Assembly: GCF_030552475.1 (NCBI RefSeq) | Contig: NZ_JAUPED010000018.1 | Location: forward strand, 1 to 64,000 | Length of the DNA stretch: 64,000 nt | From: Mariniflexile sp. AS56 | GTDB lineage: Bacteria > Bacteroidota > Bacteroidia > Flavobacteriales > Flavobacteriaceae | Direction: 5' to 3' | Shown here: one piece after another, positions 26,316 to 34,868 of the stretch | Position numbering within the stretch: the stretch's first letter is position 1 | Layout: each line of letters begins with the position of its first letter | Translations under genes and position numbers: made by a program | Notes under the pieces: model-generated | What the model saw: only the letters and a program-made list of their open reading frames with translations | Databases searched by the model: none | What the model was told of the DNA's origin: nothing

Positions 26316-27565
26316 TGTTAGCTGAAATAATCACCATAGGCGACGAGCTTTTAATAGGTCAAGTAATTGATACCAATTCTGCATTTATAGCAAAACATCT
26401 TAATAAAATAGGCATATCGGTATATCAAATAACATCGGTTCAAGATGATAAAACACATATACTTAAGGCCATTAAAGATGCTGAAAATAATGTGGATATC
26501 GTTATTCTTACAGGTGGTTTAGGGCCAACAAAAGACGATATTACCAAAAAAACCATCGCTGAATATTTTAATGATACGCTTGTTAACGATCCTTCCGTTA
26601 TAGAAAATATCGAAGAACTCTGGAAACATTATTCAGGAGGTTTACTGCTTCAAGTAAATCGCGATCAAGCACTCGTACCTTCCAAAGCAACCGTACTCAT
26701 GAATAAATTGGGTACAGCGCCAGGTATGTGGATGGAAAAAGATTCTAAAGTTTTTATTTCACTTCCGGGTGTGCCTTTTGAAATGAATGCTTTAATTGAA
26801 GAGTCTGTTATTCCAAAGCTAAAAGAAAAATACAATTGCCCATATATTTTACACAAAACCTTATTGGTGTACGGCATCGGTGAGAGCGCGTTAGCTGAAC
26901 GTATTGAAGCTTGGGAAGATGCCTTGCCTAAAACCATTAAACTGGCTTATTTGCCAAGTTTAGGTAAGATGAGGTTGCGTTTATCATCCAAAGGTTTCAA
27001 TGTTCAAGAAGTTATAGACGGTGTTCAAAAGGAACTTGATAAAGTACTTCCATTAATAAAAAACGAGTTTGCAGGTTTTGAGGAAGAAGATGGCTCGGTG
27101 GAAGTAGTTATTGCAAAACAATTAAATAAATTAGGAAAAACATTAGCCATCGCAGAAAGTTGTACGGGCGGTATGATTGCCGAACAATTTACGGCACATC
27201 CTGGAGCTTCAGCTTACTTTAAAGGAGGCGTTGTAACCTATTCAACAGAGTCAAAAGTTAACGTTTTAGGCGTTTCAAAAAAAGATATTGACGCGTTTTC
27301 GGTGGTAAGTAAGCAGGTTGTAGAGTCTATGGCGAGCAATGCATTAAAAATTTTCCAGTCAGATTTTGTCGTGGCAACAACGGGAAATGCAGGGCCAACA
27401 AAAGGCGATTCAGAAGCTGAGGTTGGTACCGTTTATATTGCTATTGCTACAAAAAACGGTGTTTATTCAGAAAAATTCATGTTAGGAAATCACCGAATAA
27501 AGGTGATAAATAAGGCTGTAAATAAGGCCTTAGAAATGCTTCTAAAAGAAATTTTTAAAAATTGA
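26315..27565 (+). CDS. cinA: CinA family protein (nicotinamide-nucleotide amidase)
   Basis: A 416-residue two-domain protein. The N-terminal MoCF-like domain has EIITIGDELLIGQVIDTNS and ILTGGLGPTKDD and acts as an ADP-ribose pyrophosphatase in some members. The C-terminal PncC domain has IAESCTGGMIAEQFTAHPGAS with the catalytic Ser and the GNAGP motif, and deamidates NMN for NAD recycling. It is translationally coupled to the HPt gene. Lengths and motifs are normal. Confidence 0.94.
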   Translation: MLAEIITIGDELLIGQVIDTNSAFIAKHLNKIGISVYQITSVQDDKTHILKAIKDAENNVDIVILTGGLGPTKDDITKKTIAEYFNDTLVNDPSVIENIEELWKHYSGGLLLQVNRDQALVPSKATVLMNKLGTAPGMWMEKDSKVFISLPGVPFEMNALIEESVIPKLKEKYNCPYILHKTLLVYGIGESALAERIEAWEDALPKTIKLAYLPSLGKMRLRLSSKGFNVQEVIDGVQKELDKVLPLIKNEFAGFEEEDGSVEVVIAKQLNKLGKTLAIAESCTGGMIAEQFTAHPGASAYFKGGVVTYSTESKVNVLGVSKKDIDAFSVVSKQVVESMASNALKIFQSDFVVATTGNAGPTKGDSEAEVGTVYIAIATKNGVYSEKFMLGNHRIKVINKAVNKALEMLLKEIFKN

Positions 27566-27598
27566 TATAAATTAGGTTGTTGTAATGTAAAGAATTTG

Positions 27599-27606
27599 TA
27601 TATTTG
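27599..27606 (+). promoter_or_regulatory. Promoter -7 box TATATTTG for rpmB
   Basis: An exact TAnnTTTG element with TTG repeats at 27577-27582 as the -33 region, 16 to 19 bases upstream. It precedes the ribosomal protein genes by about 43 bases. Confidence 0.65.
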
Positions 27607-27649
27607 CACCTCGATTTTAAGCAACAAAAGAAATTTAAAGTTATAAATA

Positions 27650-27886
27650 ATGTCAAGAGTTTGTGAACTTACAGGTAAGAAGGCAATGGTTGGAAACAAC
27701 GTGTCTCATGCAATGAATAAAACTAAACGCAGATTTAATGCGAATTTAGTAAAGAAACGTTTTTACATTCCAGAAGAAGACAGCTGGATAACTTTAAAAG
27801 TTTCTACATCTGCTTTAAAAACTATCAACAAAATAGGTATTTCTGCAGCAATTAAGGATGCAAAATCTAAAGGATTTTTAAAATAA
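27650..27886 (+). CDS. rpmB: 50S ribosomal protein L28
   Basis: A 78-residue large-subunit protein beginning MSRVCELTGKKAMVGNNVSHAMNKTKRRF, the standard L28 signature. It has a single cysteine and thus lacks the zinc-binding cysteines found in some L28 forms. It leads the cluster rpmB-rpmG-DUF4295. Confidence 0.97.
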   Translation: MSRVCELTGKKAMVGNNVSHAMNKTKRRFNANLVKKRFYIPEEDSWITLKVSTSALKTINKIGISAAIKDAKSKGFLK

Positions 27887-27911
27887 TAGCTGTATATAAT
27901 AAGTTAAAAAA

Positions 27912-28094
27912 ATGGCAAAGAGAGGTAATAGAATACAAGTAATATTAGAATGTACAGAGCATAAAGAGTCTGGTCAAGCAGGAACTTCAAGGTACATTAC
28001 TACTAAAAATAAAAAGAATACGCCAGATAGAATGGAGATTAAGAAATTTAATCCTATCCTTAAGCGTATGACAGTTCATAAAGAGATAAAATAA
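27912..28094 (+). CDS. rpmG: 50S ribosomal protein L33
   Basis: A 60-residue L33 ([19 protein letters not shown]... ending [14 protein letters not shown]). The CxxC pairs of the zinc-binding form are missing, so it is the zinc-independent type. It lies 25 bases after rpmB and 6 bases before the DUF4295 gene. Confidence 0.96.
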   Translation: MAKRGNRIQVILECTEHKESGQAGTSRYITTKNKKNTPDRMEIKKFNPILKRMTVHKEIK

Positions 28095-28100
28095 TAAGTC

Positions 28101-28253
28101 ATGGCAAAGAAAACAGTAGCATCGTTACAAACATCTTCTAAAAGATTAACTAAAGCGATTAAAATGGTAAAGTCACCTAAAACAGGTGCTTACATGTTTG
28201 TTGAATCAATCATGTCTCCTGAATTTGCAGACGACTTTTTCAACAAAAAGTAA
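28101..28253 (+). CDS. DUF4295 family protein, Bacteroidota ribosome-associated
   Basis: A 50-residue basic protein, MAKKTVASLQTSSKRLTKAI at its N-terminus and ending FADDFFNKK. It is a small ORF directly after rpmG. DUF4295 is restricted to Bacteroidota and always accompanies rpmB-rpmG; I recall that it was seen as an extra large-subunit protein in the Flavobacterium johnsoniae ribosome (named bL38). A terminator follows. Confidence 0.9.
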   Translation: MAKKTVASLQTSSKRLTKAIKMVKSPKTGAYMFVESIMSPEFADDFFNKK

Positions 28254-28276
28254 AAAACAAGCTTTTTAAAATATAC

Positions 28277-28309
28277 AAAGCTGCTTTCTTTATAGGAAGC
28301 AGCTTTTTT
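28277..28309 (+). terminator. Intrinsic terminator of the rpmB cluster
   Basis: The stem AAAGCTGCTTTC / GGAAGCAGCTTT with loop TTTATA and a following T run lies 24 bases after the DUF4295 stop codon. Confidence 0.85.
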
Positions 28310-28648
28310 ATGTTTATATTTGGGAGTCGATTACTGCCATAATAGCAGTTGAAATAAGTGGTAAGACTTTTGACAATACAATTAAGGCATTACCATAAGG
28401 AACTAGATTGGAGTTTACTCTGAGTGTTGTTGAAGTGCTGTATCTTTTTAAAACGTTGTTGTAAGGACGAAGAACTAGGCTATTTGTCAGTTTCTAATCA
28501 TTACAATATTTCATTTAAAATGGATTAAAATGGTATCACTTGAAATACAGAGTATTCATGATTTACTATTTGTTAAAATAGAACACATGAGTAATCCTTA
28601 ACACAGATGCCTAAACACATAAATAAACCAACTAATTAACCTAGAAAC
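28310..28648. other. Intergenic region without a recognised feature
   Basis: This 339-base gap separates the ribosomal cluster from ftsY. It has a weak hairpin (ACTGC/GCAGT near 28331-28348) and an unconvincing 23-codon frame. Nothing else was seen, and no promoter for ftsY could be fixed. Confidence 0.5.
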
Positions 28649-29602
28649 ATGAGTTTTTTTAAAAAAATATTTTCCTCAGAAAAAAAAGAAACCTTAGATA
28701 AAGGCTTAGAAAGAACAAAAACCACTTTTTTTGATAAATTAAGTAAAGCGGTTGCTGGAAAATCTAAAGTAGATGATGATGTTTTAGATAATCTGGAAGA
28801 AGTTTTGGTTTCTAGCGATGTGGGCGTCAATACGACGCTAAAAATAATAGGGCGCATTGAAGAGCGTGTTGCTAAAGATAAATACTTAGGAACCGACGAG
28901 TTAAATAGCATTCTTCGCGAAGAAATAGCAAGCTTATTAAGTGAAACGAATTCGGGTAACGACTCGGAATTCACAGTACCTCAAGATAAAAAACCACACG
29001 TTATTATGGTGGTTGGCGTAAATGGTGTAGGTAAAACAACGACCATTGGTAAATTAGCGTTTCAATTTAAAAAACAAGGACTTAATGTTGTTTTAGGAGC
29101 TGCTGATACCTTTAGAGCAGCTGCGATAGACCAACTTCAAGTTTGGGCAGATCGTGTTGATGTGCCATTAGTAAAGCAATCTATGGGGTCCGATCCTGCT
29201 TCTGTGGCGTTCGATACCTTAAAAAGTGCAGTAACTCAAAATGCCGATGTGGTTATTATAGATACCGCTGGGCGTTTACACAACAAAGTTAACCTAATGA
29301 ATGAGCTTACCAAAGTAAAACGTGTGATGCAAAAGGTGGTTGCCGATGCGCCTCACGATGTTTTATTGGTTTTAGATGGTTCTACAGGTCAAAATGCATT
29401 TGAGCAAGCAAAACAGTTTACAGCAGCCACAGAGGTCACTTCATTAGCCGTAACCAAACTAGATGGTACTGCAAAAGGTGGTGTTGTGATTGGAATTTCA
29501 GATCAATTTAAAATTCCTGTTAAATATATTGGAGTAGGCGAGGGTATAGAAGACTTGCAAGTGTTCAATAAATTCGAGTTTGTCGATTCTTTTTTTAAGT
29601 AA
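28649..29602 (+). CDS. ftsY: Signal recognition particle receptor FtsY
   Basis: A 317-residue SRP GTPase that docks ribosome-SRP complexes at the membrane. The short N-terminal region lacks the long acidic A domain of E. coli FtsY. The NG domain shows GVNGVGKTTTIGKLA (P-loop), DTFRAAAIDQL, DTAGRLHNK, TKLDGTAKGG and GVGEGIEDLQVF. It is complete and of the usual length for Bacteroidota. Confidence 0.97.
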   Translation: MSFFKKIFSSEKKETLDKGLERTKTTFFDKLSKAVAGKSKVDDDVLDNLEEVLVSSDVGVNTTLKIIGRIEERVAKDKYLGTDELNSILREEIASLLSETNSGNDSEFTVPQDKKPHVIMVVGVNGVGKTTTIGKLAFQFKKQGLNVVLGAADTFRAAAIDQLQVWADRVDVPLVKQSMGSDPASVAFDTLKSAVTQNADVVIIDTAGRLHNKVNLMNELTKVKRVMQKVVADAPHDVLLVLDGSTGQNAFEQAKQFTAATEVTSLAVTKLDGTAKGGVVIGISDQFKIPVKYIGVGEGIEDLQVFNKFEFVDSFFK

Positions 29603-29695
29603 AATTCCTGTTCAGAAGTCGTTTTTTTTTTGTTTTCTAGAGGATGCTTGTCCTATAATTGAAATTAAAAACAAGAGGCTGCCAATTTTTATATA

Positions 29696-30163
29696 ATGAC
29701 TAAAGAGTATCAAATTGCTGAAATCAATATTGCCCGAATGAAAGGGGTGAGTATGGATGATCCAATTATGAAAGAGTTTGTCGATAATGTCAATGCAGTA
29801 AATGAAATCGCTGAAAAAAGTAACGGTTTTGTATGGCGGTTACTCGATGAAGATAAAGAGGCTGCTAACTTCAGCCCATTTACAGATGAGCAAGTGATTA
29901 TAAATATTTCAGTTTGGGAAACTATCGCGTCTTTAGAAACGTTTATGTACAAGACCTTTCATTCTGATTTTTTAAAAAGAAGGAAGGAATGGTTTTATGC
30001 CTACGGAAAAGTAGCTACTGCCATGTGGTGGATTCCGAAAGGAGACGTACCAACGATTCAAGAAGCTGCAGAAAAGTTAGAATACATTCAGAAAAACGGA
30101 CCTTCCGAAGTTGCATTTAGTTTTAGATATCAATTTCCTAAACCGGGAGAAGAGAAAAACTAA
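29696..30163 (+). CDS. DUF3291 domain protein
   Basis: A 155-residue protein with the ferredoxin-like, dimeric alpha-beta barrel pattern of DUF3291: EINIARMKGVSMDDPIMKEFVDNV, NGFVWRL, VWETIASLETFMYKTFHSDFLKRRKEWF and a Trp-rich MWWIPKGDVPT. Related folds are heme- or antibiotic-monooxygenase-like, but no function is established. It stands between ftsY and the serine hydrolase gene. Confidence 0.8.
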   Translation: MTKEYQIAEINIARMKGVSMDDPIMKEFVDNVNAVNEIAEKSNGFVWRLLDEDKEAANFSPFTDEQVIINISVWETIASLETFMYKTFHSDFLKRRKEWFYAYGKVATAMWWIPKGDVPTIQEAAEKLEYIQKNGPSEVAFSFRYQFPKPGEEKN

Positions 30164-30246
30164 GACATAAAAATTAGTGTTTTTTTCACGCCAGGTTTCA
30201 TATATAGATTGCTTTGTAAAATGAAGTTTAAAGAATCTAATGCGAT

Positions 30247-31305
30247 TTAATCCATTAGCGCATTAAGTTTTTCCCACAAGTCGTTATCGAAATTAGATAG
30301 CGCAAAATTAGAGTCTTCCGCCTGTTCCCCCATTCTAATAACCACTAATTTTTTACTTGGTACCACATAAATTTTCTGATCGTTTTTACCCAAAGCAGCA
30401 TACATGTCATCTGGTGCATTTGGTATAAGGCTTCCGCTAAATTCTAACTGACTTTGTGGTAAATGGTAGCTCGATTTGCCATTCAACCACCATAAATAGC
30501 CATAAGCTTCATTAATAGTTTGTGAGGTGTTTGTGGCTTCATTTAAAAAAGATTCCGGCACAATTTGGGTATTTTCCCATGTACCATTTGCATACATCAT
30601 CAAACCAAAACGCGCCATACTTCTGGTATTACTTCCATAAACACTTAAACCACCCACATTAAACCACTGCCCCGTCATGCCTATTTTATTTCTTAATTGG
30701 GTATTGAAATAAGTATTCCAAGTTTGATTACTCGCTGCAGCTACCACATCTTGCATTTTCACATACACATTGTGGTAAGCCCATCGGGAGCCAGCATCTG
30801 CGGTGTATTGCAAATTTTCAGGCGATACATCATCTCCTAAAGTATCATCCAAACCCGAATTCATCGCCAGTAGGCTTTTACAAGTAATGAGGTTTTCTTT
30901 TTGAAGTGGAGCGCTGGTCCAACCTGTTCCCAAATAATCAGAGACTTTATTGTTGATATTTATCAAGCCTTGGTGCTGTGCAATTCCAGATACGACTGTG
31001 GTTAATGTTTTGCCGGCACTTGCCCAGTACCACGAAGCGCTTTTGTCATGTCCGTTAAAATAATTTTCGCTAACAATGCGTCCGTTATAGAGTATAATGA
31101 AACTTTTGGTGTTTGTGTCTTCTAAAAAAGATAGTAAAGGTTGCAGTGCGTTCGCGTTCCAACCCAATTCTGTGATCGATTTAGTTTCCCAAGTTTCCGT
31201 GTTTATTGGCGGAAAGTATAGTGCAACATCTTCAATAGCGGTGTCTTTTGAACAGTTTAGAAAAGACATAGTTACCAAAAAGGCTAAAAAATAGAGGCGA
31301 TTCAT
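30247..31305 (-). CDS. Beta-lactamase-family serine hydrolase, lipoprotein
   Basis: A 352-residue protein with a lipoprotein signal peptide (SFLNC, Cys18). The class C beta-lactamase / penicillin-binding fold is shown by SAGK (S96-K99, the SxxK nucleophile motif) and YHN (the YxN motif). The third motif near the C-terminus is less clear. It is probably an esterase or peptidase at the cell envelope; true beta-lactamase activity is not implied. It is encoded opposite to rimO, divergently. Confidence 0.88.
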   Translation of the reverse strand: MNRLYFLAFLVTMSFLNCSKDTAIEDVALYFPPINTETWETKSITELGWNANALQPLLSFLEDTNTKSFIILYNGRIVSENYFNGHDKSASWYWASAGKTLTTVVSGIAQHQGLININNKVSDYLGTGWTSAPLQKENLITCKSLLAMNSGLDDTLGDDVSPENLQYTADAGSRWAYHNVYVKMQDVVAAASNQTWNTYFNTQLRNKIGMTGQWFNVGGLSVYGSNTRSMARFGLMMYANGTWENTQIVPESFLNEATNTSQTINEAYGYLWWLNGKSSYHLPQSQLEFSGSLIPNAPDDMYAALGKNDQKIYVVPSKKLVVIRMGEQAEDSNFALSNFDNDLWEKLNALMD

Positions 31306-31411
31306 AAGGCAGATTTTAATAATAGGACGTTCAAATATAGTAAAGGTTTAATGAATTAGGTTGAAAGCTTAAATATCGTCCATCTTAAATCATTAATCTT
31401 AAATCATTCCG

Positions 31412-31419
31412 TATCTTTG
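31412..31419 (+). promoter_or_regulatory. Promoter -7 box TATCTTTG for rimO
   Basis: An exact TAnnTTTG match 17 bases before the rimO ATG, which implies a very short leader of roughly ten bases. Confidence 0.6.
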
Positions 31420-31436
31420 CACACTTAAATTTTGGT

Positions 31437-32744
31437 ATGAGAACGAAATCGCTTAAAAAGAATAAAATCAACGTAGTAACACTAGGGTGTAGTAAAAATG
31501 TTTACGACAGCGAAGTGCTAATGGGACAGTTAAAAGCCAGTGGTAAAGACGTGGTTCATGAAGAAGAAGGTAATATTGTTGTCATTAATACCTGCGGATT
31601 CATTAATAACGCCAAAGAAGAGAGCATAAATACTATTTTAGAATTTATGCAGAAGAAAGAAGATGGTGAAGTTGATAAGGTTTTTGTAACCGGTTGTTTA
31701 AGTGAGCGTTATAAGCCAGATTTGCAAAAGGAAATCCCGAATGTAGATGCCTATTTTGGTACAACAGAATTACCCGGTTTATTAAAAGCTTTGGGTGCCG
31801 ACTATAAGCACGAATTAATTGGTGAGCGTTTAACAACCACACCAAAAAATTATGCCTATTTAAAAATTGCCGAAGGTTGCGACCGCCCGTGTAGTTTTTG
31901 TGCCATCCCGTTAATGCGTGGAAAACACAAAAGTACGCCTATTGAAGAAGTGGTTATTGAAGCTGAAAAGCTAGCTGCTAAAGGTGTTAAAGAATTGATT
32001 TTAATTGCCCAAGATTTAACCTACTACGGGTTAGATTTATACAAAAAACGAAACCTTGCCGAATTATTAGAAGCCCTAGTAAAAGTGGATGGAATCGAAT
32101 GGATTCGTTTGCATTACGCCTTCCCAACAGGATTCCCTATGGATGTGTTGGAGGTGATGAACCGCGAACCAAAAATTTGTAATTATATAGATATTCCATT
32201 ACAGCATATTTCAGATTCTATTTTGAAAAGCATGCGTCGTGGTACTACCAAAGAGAAAACCACCCAATTACTTAAAGATTTTAGAGTAGCGGTACCGAAT
32301 ATGACCATTAGAACCACCTTAATTGTAGGTTATCCTGGTGAAACGGAAGAAGATTACCAAATACTAAAAGAGTGGGTTAAAGAGATGCGTTTTGAGCGTT
32401 TGGGTTGTTTTACTTATTCTCATGAAGAGAACACACATGCTTATAATTTAGAGGATGATGTGCCAGAAGACGTTAAGCAAGAACGTGCTAACGAAATCAT
32501 GGAAATTCAATCTCAAATTTCATGGGAATTGAACCAAGCGAAAATAGGGGAGACCTTTAAAGTAGTTATCGACAGAAAAGAAGGTAATTATTTTGTGGGA
32601 CGTACCGAATTTGATTCGCCAGATGTTGATAACGAAGTTTTAATTGATGCCAGCAAAACCTATATGAAAACAGGTGAGTTTGCAACTGTTAAAATTACAG
32701 AAGCAGCAGATTTTGATTTATTTGCCGAAGTTGTTACCGCGTAA
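31437..32744 (+). CDS. rimO: Ribosomal protein S12 methylthiotransferase RimO
   Basis: A 435-residue radical SAM enzyme that adds a methylthio group to Asp of ribosomal protein S12. The N-terminal MTTase domain has cysteines in LGCSKNVYDSEV, NTCGFINNAKEES and GCLSERY for the second cluster. The radical SAM motif is CDRPCSFCAIP, and a TRAM domain ends the protein. DxD/DLEDD elements fit RimO rather than MiaB. It converges on ttcA with only ten bases between stop codons. Confidence 0.95.
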   Translation: MRTKSLKKNKINVVTLGCSKNVYDSEVLMGQLKASGKDVVHEEEGNIVVINTCGFINNAKEESINTILEFMQKKEDGEVDKVFVTGCLSERYKPDLQKEIPNVDAYFGTTELPGLLKALGADYKHELIGERLTTTPKNYAYLKIAEGCDRPCSFCAIPLMRGKHKSTPIEEVVIEAEKLAAKGVKELILIAQDLTYYGLDLYKKRNLAELLEALVKVDGIEWIRLHYAFPTGFPMDVLEVMNREPKICNYIDIPLQHISDSILKSMRRGTTKEKTTQLLKDFRVAVPNMTIRTTLIVGYPGETEEDYQILKEWVKEMRFERLGCFTYSHEENTHAYNLEDDVPEDVKQERANEIMEIQSQISWELNQAKIGETFKVVIDRKEGNYFVGRTEFDSPDVDNEVLIDASKTYMKTGEFATVKITEAADFDLFAEVVTA

Positions 32745-32754
32745 TTAAAACGAC

Positions 32755-33552
32755 CTATACCAAAGCATCGTCGTTAGAAACCATATCTTGAAGCAACGAA
32801 AAGTCGTAAATTTTACGATCTAGTAAATGCGACGGCGATACATTTTGCAAAGCATTCATCATAACAGAAGTTCGATCTGGGAAATCCGTTTCCCAGTCGG
32901 CTATCATTTGTTTTACTTTTTTGCGTTGTAAATTCTCTTGAGACCCACATAAATTGCAGGGTATTATAGGGAAATTCATGTATTCTGAATACACTTCAAT
33001 ATCCTCTTCTTTACACAAAGCAAGCGGTCTTAAAATCACCAAATCGCCCGCATCGTTTTTAAACTTAGGAGGCATCGCTTCTAATTTACCAGCGAAAAAG
33101 AAGTTCAATAAAAACGTTTCTATAATATCGTTTCTATGGTGGCCTAGGGCTAGTTTATTGCAATTTAAATTCTTGGCAGCTTCGTATAAAGTGCCACGTC
33201 GCAACCTAGAACACAAACTACAGGTTGTTTTGCCTTCGGGTGTTTTTTCCATGACCACCTTGTAGGTGTTTTTCTCTATAATTTTATAGTCTACACCTAA
33301 ATTACTTAAGTAAGTAGGCAACACCTCTACAGGGAACCCTGGTTGTTTTTGGTCTAGATTTACCGCAATAATTTCAAAAGAAATAGGCGCTACTTTTTGA
33401 AAGTGTAGCATCATATCGAGCATGGTATAACTGTCTTTTCCACCAGATAGGCAAACCATAATACGATCGCCGGCTTCTATCATTGAAAATTGTTCTAAGG
33501 CTTCACCCGTAGCACGAATTAATTTTTTTGTAATCTGTTGCATAGTCTCCAT
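32755..33552 (-). CDS. ttcA: tRNA 2-thiocytidine biosynthesis protein TtcA
   Basis: A 265-residue PP-loop ATPase ([10 protein letters not shown]) with the two CxxC pairs that hold its iron-sulfur cluster: [16 protein letters not shown] and [15 protein letters not shown]. It thiolates C32 of certain tRNAs. It is monocistronic and followed on its upstream side by a 400-base gap and the accessory island. Confidence 0.93.
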   Translation of the reverse strand: METMQQITKKLIRATGEALEQFSMIEAGDRIMVCLSGGKDSYTMLDMMLHFQKVAPISFEIIAVNLDQKQPGFPVEVLPTYLSNLGVDYKIIEKNTYKVVMEKTPEGKTTCSLCSRLRRGTLYEAAKNLNCNKLALGHHRNDIIETFLLNFFFAGKLEAMPPKFKNDAGDLVILRPLALCKEEDIEVYSEYMNFPIIPCNLCGSQENLQRKKVKQMIADWETDFPDRTSVMMNALQNVSPSHLLDRKIYDFSLLQDMVSNDDALV

Positions 33553-33951
33553 GGCTGCAAAAGTAATATTTTAATGCTTTTGAATGGAAACTTTTACGGG
33601 GTGTTGGTTGAAATTTGGAAATTTAATTTATGATGGAAGAAAAAGCTATTTGTAAACTGATGGTGTTACTAAGTCCAATTTTACTTATTTTGTTTTGTAT
33701 GATTTAATTCGAAATACGTACAGAGAGTTGAATGTTTTAGTTTTCGTTCAAATGTCATGTGTTTGTATAATAGCTTCCGAATGAAAATCATTAGCTAACA
33801 AACAAAGTAACCAATAGAGGTATAACTAGAACTAATAAATTTTAATTTTACGTAGTCCTATTTTATTATAATAGTTTGGGAATTGATGGATAGCGTACAA
33901 GTGAAAATAGAATAGTAACACTTATCGTGTTGATTTTTAATAGTTTAAGGT
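33553..33951. other. Intergenic gap at the left edge of an accessory island
   Basis: This gap of about 400 bases between ttcA and the HEPN-like gene is very AT-rich. It holds only a 25-codon hydrophobic frame (33630-33707). No terminator hairpin or tRNA was seen. Confidence 0.5.
33630..33707 (+). CDS. Possible tiny hydrophobic membrane peptide
   Basis: A 25-codon frame starting MMEEKAICKLMV and continuing as an uninterrupted hydrophobic helix to the stop. The charged N-terminus and single membrane helix are the look of type I toxins and other small membrane peptides. There is no ribosome binding site (normal in this phylum) and no clear promoter. It could equally be chance. Confidence 0.2.
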   Translation: MMEEKAICKLMVLLSPILLILFCMI

Positions 33952-34500
33952 TTATATTGTCATTGCTGCCATTTGTTTATCTAAGAACTCTTTAATTTCT
34001 TGTTTGTGCCTAGTTTTAGCAGTTCCACTAGTTCTTCCATTTTTTTCCATATCTGTTATTTCGTCTTCCTTTTTTGGAAAGGGAAAGCGACCATCCCAAC
34101 TAGTATAATTTTGGAAATTGTTTAAGAGTTCAATTTCTTTTTCAGATAATTCTATTTTGTAATGGTTAACTATTTCCATATAGCTATGCCCATTAGTGTT
34201 ATTTGATTTCCATTGTTTCATGAATTCCTTGAAAGAAGAAATTTGACCACTCAAAATATTATTTTTTTCCTCAAATAAAGCTCTAGCTTTTAGGATTAAT
34301 TCCAAGCTTACCGCATACATAAGCATACTTCCTCTGAACAAACCGAGTGCATGAATTCTTTCATTTTGACTCCTAATTCTCATAACCTCCTTTCCTTTTT
34401 CGAACGAATCGTCAGCTGCAAGTTTTAAACTTAAAGCATGTTCTTCATATACCATCCATGAAAGTGAAGGCCTTATGTTGGTGTATTTTTTGGCGCTCAA
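33952..34500 (-). CDS. HEPN-like domain protein
   Basis: A 182-residue, mostly helical protein. The segment AVSLELILKARALF (63-76), then GHSYMEIV (104-111) and finally NYTSWDGRFPFP (131-142) follow the pattern of HEPN domains, which read roughly AxxLExxLKAxL, GHdLxxL and a late RYP. An R43-x6-H50 pair (RSQNERIH) could serve as the RNase motif, though its position before the LELILKA helix is not typical. HEPN proteins are often RNases in toxin-antitoxin or abortive-infection systems. No partner nucleotidyltransferase is adjacent. Family call is by eye. Confidence 0.5.
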   Translation of the reverse strand: MSAKKYTNIRPSLSWMVYEEHALSLKLAADDSFEKGKEVMRIRSQNERIHALGLFRGSMLMYAVSLELILKARALFEEKNNILSGQISSFKEFMKQWKSNNTNGHSYMEIVNHYKIELSEKEIELLNNFQNYTSWDGRFPFPKKEDEITDMEKNGRTSGTAKTRHKQEIKEFLDKQMAAMTI

Positions 34501-34529
34501 TATTCTCTATATTTTTAAGTTTGGTTTTA

Positions 34530-34643
34530 ATGCTCTACAAAGTTTATGAATATGGAAAGTTGCGCGTTTGTGTGCGAGGATGTTCCGGCGGAAAATCAGA
34601 AGCTTGTAAAGGAGCTACTAACATAGATTTAAGTCTAAATTAA
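34530..34643 (+). CDS. Possible small Cys-rich ORF
   Basis: From the ATG at 34530 a 37-residue frame reads MLYKVYEYGKLRVCVRGCSG and ends with a second Cys-containing stretch. The frame is open upstream to 34458, where a hydrophobic helix would be added, but that part overlaps the HEPN gene start on the other strand. Three regularly spaced cysteines and Gly-rich sequence are unusual for a random frame, yet nothing else supports expression. Confidence 0.2.
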   Translation: MLYKVYEYGKLRVCVRGCSGGKSEACKGATNIDLSLN

Positions 34644-34664
34644 CAATTTTTTATAAACAGTATT

Positions 34665-34865
34665 TTATCCTCTTCCACTTCCATTACAACAAGAACAAGC
34701 TTGTCCAGAAGAGGCTAACATATGTCTTTTTTCAGTCAGAGTTTCTAGTCCTTTCTCAATGTCAGATTTCCACAATCCAGTTTTCCCTTCATTTACCGTG
34801 TTTTGATATTGCTCAACAGCCTCGATAGCTTCTTTTACTTTTTGATAAACTTTATACTCGTCCAT
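34665..34865 (-). CDS. Small Cys-rich protein of unknown function
   Basis: A 66-residue protein. The first 50 residues are a charged helix (EYKVYQKVKEAIEAVEQYQN...), and the tail is ACSCCNGSGRG, which resembles the CxxCxGxG zinc element of DnaJ-like proteins. The gene begins three bases after the stop of the upstream membrane protein gene, so they form an operon. I do not recognise the family. Confidence 0.55.
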   Translation of the reverse strand: MDEYKVYQKVKEAIEAVEQYQNTVNEGKTGLWKSDIEKGLETLTEKRHMLASSGQACSCCNGSGRG

Positions 34866-34868
34866 ATC

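Noticed and set aside
28310-28648. 23-codon frame near 28530-28600 upstream of ftsY
   Set aside because: No distinguishing composition, motif or promoter; length is within chance.
34612-34625. Exact 14-base match GAGCTACTAACATA shared with 60799-60812
   Set aside because: A match of this length is expected by chance several times in 64 kb, and the flanks do not extend the similarity.
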